From Quatrionicoccus australiensis (lineage in GTDB: Bacteria; Pseudomonadota; Gammaproteobacteria; Burkholderiales; Rhodocyclaceae): a stretch of DNA of 64,000 nucleotides. The translations under genes were made by a program, and so were the position numbers. The stretch's first letter is position 1; the number at the start of each line of letters is the position of its first letter. Positions 60,053-64,000 of the stretch are shown one piece after another. The stretch is taken from the NCBI RefSeq assembly GCF_020510525.1, contig NZ_CP075188.1, positions 2,604,001 to 2,668,000 of the forward strand. The letters are read 5' to 3'. A model generated the notes under the pieces. That model was not told the origin of the DNA, did no database searches, and was given only the letters and a program-made list of their open reading frames with translations.

Positions 60053-61039
60053 TTATACGCCGTCGGGCGGGAGGGCACGTTCGCCATTTTCCTGCCCGTG
60101 CATTTGGGCTTCGGAAAGCAACCAGGCACGAAAAGCCACCGCCGAATCGCGGTCGGCCAACACCCTGCGCATCACCAGAAAATACGAATACGGCGATGGC
60201 ACTGAAATATCAAAAGGCACGCACAAACGACCGGCGGCAACATCGGCAGCGACCAGGGGCTTCAATGCAAGCGCCACGCCCTGGCCATCGAGCGCGGCCT
60301 CGACCGCCAAAACGGCATTGGAAAAACGTGGACCGCGCTCGGCATCAACGCCAGTCGCACCGGCGTGGCTCAGCCACTCGCGCCAGCTTGGCTGGTATTC
60401 GCCGTCGTCTATCGTTTCATCGTGTATCAGCACATGCCGGGCCAGATCCTGCGGCGTGTCGAGCGGCCGCTCGGCAGTTGCCAGGCGCGGGCTGCAGACC
60501 GGCACACAATCGGTAGCAAAGATCTGTTCGACCAGGAAGCCGGGGTAGTTACCCGTACCGTAGCGAATGGCCAGCGTACTGCCGGCTTCACGCAGATCGG
60601 CGGCCGCCTCTTCAACGAGACGGATGCCACCCCGCCGGTCGACCGCATCACCACTGCTCGAAAGACGCAGCTTGACGTCCGGATGCAGCGCGGCGAAACG
60701 CGGCAGACGGGGTACCAGCCAGCGCGCCGCAAACGACGGCGGCGCCGTGACCGTCAGCACACCAGCACAGGGCTGGCGGGTACTATCGACGGCGGCGGCA
60801 AAACATTCGAAACCTTCGCGGATCTTGGGCAACATGGCCTCACCCTGCGGCGTGATCTCGAGCGCCCGGGTCAGCCGGTGAAACAGGCTGAGGCCGAGAT
60901 AATCCTCCAGCGACTTGATCTGCTGGCTGATCGCCGCCGGCGTCACGTGCAACTCCTCGGCTGCCTTCTTGAAACTGAGATGGCGACTGGCCGCCTCAAA
61001 GGCACGCATGGCGGAAAGCGGAGGCAGACGATAGGTCAT
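60053..61039 (-). CDS. LysR-family regulator, GcvA-like
   Basis: 328 residues. N-terminal helix-turn-helix MRAFEAASRHLSFKKAAEEL, VTPAAISQQIKSLEDYLG, then a substrate-binding domain with SFAARWLVPRLPRFAALHPD, the GcvA-group pattern. The target is unknown; it is divergent from the small lipoprotein gene at 61167. Confidence 0.88.
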   Translation of the reverse strand: MTYRLPPLSAMRAFEAASRHLSFKKAAEELHVTPAAISQQIKSLEDYLGLSLFHRLTRALEITPQGEAMLPKIREGFECFAAAVDSTRQPCAGVLTVTAPPSFAARWLVPRLPRFAALHPDVKLRLSSSGDAVDRRGGIRLVEEAAADLREAGSTLAIRYGTGNYPGFLVEQIFATDCVPVCSPRLATAERPLDTPQDLARHVLIHDETIDDGEYQPSWREWLSHAGATGVDAERGPRFSNAVLAVEAALDGQGVALALKPLVAADVAAGRLCVPFDISVPSPYSYFLVMRRVLADRDSAVAFRAWLLSEAQMHGQENGERALPPDGV

Positions 61040-61166
61040 TGACGATTAAGTTTTTCTAAAGCGTAGGATCATAAATTGTCGTTTGCCGCACCGCAAGCAA
61101 CTCACTATCTTTGCCGGCAAGCCGCTGCTGCGGCCCATACCTCCGCCAGTGAAAGGAAACACCAGA

Positions 61167-61385
61167 ATGAAGAAGTCCCTGCTCGTTGCCGCCCTGCTCG
61201 CCGTCGCCCTCTCTGCCTGTGGCAAGAAGGAAGAACCGGCAACGACCCTGCCCGCGCCTGCCGTCGCCCCCAGCCTCCCGACTGCTGCTGAAAGCGCGCC
61301 GGGTGAACAAGCCAAACCCGCCGAAGGCGCCAGCCTGAACGCCATGCCGGAACAAAAGCCGGTTGAAGGCAAGCCGGTCAACTGA
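61167..61385 (+). CDS. Small lipoprotein
   Basis: 72 residues with signal peptide MKKSLLVAALLAVALSAC (lipobox LSAC, Cys 18), then a Lys/Glu start and a Pro/Ala/Glu-rich low-complexity tail. It resembles the short entericidin-sized or LptM-type lipoproteins in size only. The ATG at 61167 follows GTGAAAGGAAACACCAGA. Confidence 0.7.
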   Translation: MKKSLLVAALLAVALSACGKKEEPATTLPAPAVAPSLPTAAESAPGEQAKPAEGASLNAMPEQKPVEGKPVN

Positions 61386-61525
61386 TGACCAAGGGCAAAA
61401 AAGGCTGATGAGTAAGTTTTTCTATTCCATCGAATAAAAAAATCTCGTTCGTTGGCTTTTGCTGCCCTTTGGTAAATTTGCGCACCGTCTCCTCCAGACC
61501 TTAATGCGCTTTGGATCTGGATTTG

Positions 61526-61551
61526 AGCCCGCCTTGTGCGGGCTTTTTTTT
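61526..61551 (+). terminator. Terminator upstream of the CoA-transferase gene
   Basis: AGCCCGC/GCGGGCT with loop CTTGT and a run of eight T. It is 140 bp beyond the lipoprotein gene and 52 bp before the next start, so it may terminate the former or act as a leader attenuator of the latter. Confidence 0.82.
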
Positions 61552-61602
61552 GACCGGGTCATGCGGAGGCAAATAGACCCCATCTTTCAGGAGCAATAAA
61601 CC

Positions 61603-63165
61603 ATGGGTGGAGCATCCCGCGTCCATAATGCCGCCTTGCGCGGCAAGATCATGTCGGCCATCGAGGCTGCCAATCTCATTCCTTCCGGCGTCAATGTCGG
61701 CATGAGCGGCTTTACTGGCGCCGGCTACCCGAAAGAAGTCCCGACCGCACTGGCCAAGCGCATCATGGATGCAAACCTGCACGGGCAAAAATTCAAGATC
61801 GGCGTATGGACCGGCGCCTCGACCGCCCCTGAACTCGATGGCGCACTGGCCATGGTGGACGGCATTGAAATGCGCCTGCCCTACCAGTCCGATCCGACCT
61901 GTCGCAAACGCATCAACGCCGGCGAGATGGAATACATCGACATCCACCTTTCGCATGTCGCGCAATTCGTCTGGGGCGGTTTCCTCGGCAAGCTCGACGT
62001 GGCAGTGGTTGAAGTTGCCGGCATCCTCGAAGACGGCCGCCTGATTCCGTCCTCCTCGGTTGGCAACAACAAGACCTGGCTTGATCAGGCCGAGAAGGTC
62101 ATCCTCGAGGTCAACTCCTGGCAGAACCCGCATCTCGAGGGCATGCACGACATCTATTACGGCACAGCCCTGCCCCCGAACCGCAAGCCGATCCCGATCT
62201 GCAAGCCGGACGACAGGATCGGCGAGCCGTATTACAAGATTGACCCGAACAAGGTCATCGCCGTCATCGAGACCAACAAGGCCGACCGCAATTCAGCCTT
62301 CTCCGCCCCCGACGAAAATTCGCAGAAGATTGCCAACCACATCCTCGACTTCCTGCAACATGAAGTGAAGAAAGGCCGTCTGCCCGCCAACCTGCTGCCC
62401 CTGCAATCGGGTGTCGGCAATGTCGCCAATGCGGTGATGGCCGGCCTGCAGGATGGTCCGTTCGAAAACCTGACCGCCTACACCGAAGTGCTGCAGGACG
62501 GCATGCTCGAGCTGATCAAGAGCGGCAAGCTGACCTGCGCCTCGGCCACCTCCTTCTCACTCAGCCCGAATGCGCTGGTCGAGCTGAATGCCGACCTGCC
62601 CCGTTTCAAGGACAGCATCATCCTGCGCCCGCAGGAAATCTCGAACCATCCGGAAGTCATCCGCCGTCTCGGCGTCATCGCCATGAACGGCCTGATCGAA
62701 GCCGACATCTACGGCAACGTCAATTCGACCCACATCATGGGCACGGCGATCATGAACGGCATCGGCGGTTCCGGCGACTTCGCACGCAACGCCTTCCTGT
62801 CGATTTTCATGACCCCGTCGAGCGCCAAGGCTGGCAGCATTTCCTGCATCGTGCCTATGGTCTCGCACGTTGATCACACCGAACACGACGTCCAGGTCAT
62901 CGTTACCGAGCAGGGCCTGGCCGACCTGCGCGGCCTGTCGCCGAAGCAGCGCGCCAAGGTGGTCATCGAAAATTGCGCCCACCCCAACTTCAAGCCGGCC
63001 TTGCGCGAGTATTACGACCGGGCCCAGCGTTATTCACCGGGTCGTCACACGCCGCATCTGCTCGACGAAGCCTACAACTTCCTGCCCAACTGGATGGCCA
63101 ACAAGGCCGCCCGCGAGGCATGGCGAGAGGACTCCCTGGTCCAGGCCGACGCCTGGCAGAAGTAA
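61603..63165 (+). CDS. Acetyl-CoA hydrolase / succinyl-CoA:acetate CoA-transferase family
   Basis: Class I CoA-transferase of 520 residues (AarC/SucH-like). The catalytic Glu is expected in NLTAYTEVLQDGM; the oxyanion loop is in GIGGSGDFARNAF; QSGVGNVANAVMAGL is a family block. It would transfer CoA between acetate, succinate or propionate. The start is preceded by CAGGAGCAATAAACC. Whether it is a hydrolase or a transferase cannot be told from sequence alone. Confidence 0.88.
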   Translation: MGGASRVHNAALRGKIMSAIEAANLIPSGVNVGMSGFTGAGYPKEVPTALAKRIMDANLHGQKFKIGVWTGASTAPELDGALAMVDGIEMRLPYQSDPTCRKRINAGEMEYIDIHLSHVAQFVWGGFLGKLDVAVVEVAGILEDGRLIPSSSVGNNKTWLDQAEKVILEVNSWQNPHLEGMHDIYYGTALPPNRKPIPICKPDDRIGEPYYKIDPNKVIAVIETNKADRNSAFSAPDENSQKIANHILDFLQHEVKKGRLPANLLPLQSGVGNVANAVMAGLQDGPFENLTAYTEVLQDGMLELIKSGKLTCASATSFSLSPNALVELNADLPRFKDSIILRPQEISNHPEVIRRLGVIAMNGLIEADIYGNVNSTHIMGTAIMNGIGGSGDFARNAFLSIFMTPSSAKAGSISCIVPMVSHVDHTEHDVQVIVTEQGLADLRGLSPKQRAKVVIENCAHPNFKPALREYYDRAQRYSPGRHTPHLLDEAYNFLPNWMANKAAREAWREDSLVQADAWQK

Positions 63166-63176
63166 GGCATCACCAC

Positions 63177-63204
63177 AAGGCCGCGCCAAAGCGCGGCCTT
63201 TTTT
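63177..63204 (+). terminator. Terminator after the CoA-transferase gene
   Basis: AAGGCCGCGC/GCGCGGCCTT with loop CAAA and a T run. Confidence 0.92.
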
Positions 63205-63307
63205 CATTCAACATATCCCTTGGGCATCATTTTCCAGCCGAGGCTGCGATCTTCGCCTGCCATCCTGCTAAGATCCGGCCTGTCTCCATCAGCTGCGGAA
63301 TGATCGC

Positions 63308-64000
63308 GTGCCATCACTAATCGACCGGTTCAGAAAGCAGGACCGCAAGCGGGAACAATCGGGCACCTTCTTGGCGCTGCTTGCCGTGCTGTTCTCCCTG
63401 AGCGGGCCAGCGCAGGCCGAAGGCGAAAGCGAAATCGCCGACAAACGTTTCGAATTTGGCGGCTTTGGCACACTGGGCGTCGCCCAGACCGACAGCAACG
63501 ATGCGCAGTTCATCCGCGACCAGAGCCAGGCCAAGGGCATCGGCAAGACCCCGAGCGCCAAGCTCGACTCCCTGCTCGGCCTGCAAGTCTATTTTCGCGC
63601 CACCGATTCGCTCGAACTGGTCACACAAGCCATCACCCGCTACGGTCCGCAAGGCAATTTCCAGCCAGATATTTCCTGGGCCTTCGCCAAATATGCACTG
63701 ATCCCCAACAACCTGACGCTACGCGTTGGCCGCATGGGTACCGAGTTCTACATGCTCGCCGACTCGCGGCACGTTGGCTACTCTTACCTGACGGTACGGC
63801 CACCGGTGGACTTCTTCGGTGAGCTCGCTTTCCATTATGTCGACGGCTTTGATCTGGTCGGCACCTTGCCGGTTGGCGACGGTGTCCTCAAGCTGAAGAC
63901 CTTTGCCGGCCAGTCAAACGAAGTCGCCCCCATCGGCAAAGAGATATTCAGTCTGCGCCGCAATCCGATGTATGGGGCTTATCTGGATTACCAGCAAGGC
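63308..64000 (+). CDS. Outer-membrane porin-like protein, 3' end beyond window
   Basis: Open from a GTG at 63308 to the window end (231 codons). A signal peptide (FLALLAVLFSLSGPAQA) is followed by FEFGGFGTLGVAQTDSND and amphipathic strands (LTLRVGRMGTEFYMLADSRH, GYSYLTVRPP) typical of a beta-barrel of the Gram-negative porin type. It is truncated, so the family and C-terminal aromatic residue cannot be checked. Confidence 0.75.
   Translation, partial: MPSLIDRFRKQDRKREQSGTFLALLAVLFSLSGPAQAEGESEIADKRFEFGGFGTLGVAQTDSNDAQFIRDQSQAKGIGKTPSAKLDSLLGLQVYFRATDSLELVTQAITRYGPQGNFQPDISWAFAKYALIPNNLTLRVGRMGTEFYMLADSRHVGYSYLTVRPPVDFFGELAFHYVDGFDLVGTLPVGDGVLKLKTFAGQSNEVAPIGKEIFSLRRNPMYGAYLDYQQG

Overview
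The window reads as chromosomal DNA of a GC-rich betaproteobacterium, most likely a Rhodocyclales member of the Dechloromonas/Azonexus type. This is inferred from the gene set (class I PHA synthase with tandem phaB and phaR, ureDABC-EFG, trigger factor-clpP-clpX-lon-hupB followed by tRNA-Val, the dapC/dapD/dapE group, PilU) and from the high GC content; no database search was run.

Layout. 0-3.3 kb: an OmpR-type response regulator (cut by the window edge) and its histidine kinase, a methylmalonyl-CoA decarboxylase homologue and a yeast-FCY1-like cytosine deaminase. 3.3-4.5 kb: a DUF3861 gene and a MarR regulator lie between two copies of the deaminase 3' end, which looks like an insertion scar. 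4.5-8.4 kb: a nitrate/sulfonate/pyrimidine-precursor-type ABC transporter and a divergent Tsx-like outer-membrane channel. 8.5-15.5 kb: queF and a urease operon that also holds an EmrE-like gene, two copies of a GC-rich palindromic repeat and a DUF559 nuclease-like gene that begins at one repeat. 15.5-22.2 kb: lysine biosynthesis (dapC, dapD, dapE), pilU, prmB and a spermidine-synthase-like gene.

22.2-44.8 kb is an accessory block between a dead IS200 element plus an IS3-type remnant on the left and tRNA-His on the right. It encodes a short sigma54 activator with no sensory domain, a type I secretion ABC transporter and membrane-fusion protein, three small proteins that form an apparently unnamed paralogous family behind a near-consensus -24/-12 promoter, a TolC-family protein, an antisense pepD, a 2720-residue repetitive BapA/LapA-like adhesin with an N-terminal retention module and C-terminal RTX repeats, and a second TolC-family protein fused to an NTF2-like domain. 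The likely logic is that the activator switches on secretion of the small proteins, while the giant adhesin is exported and held at the surface by the same or a paired type I machine.

45-64 kb is ordinary backbone: tRNA-His, tig-clpP-clpX-lon with a probable heat-shock promoter before lon, hupB, tRNA-Val, an HDOD protein, trmJ, suhB, a PilZ protein, the PHB genes phaR-phaB-phaB-phaC, a ZIP metal transporter, a LysR regulator, a small lipoprotein, an acetyl-CoA hydrolase/CoA-transferase and the start of an outer-membrane porin-like gene.
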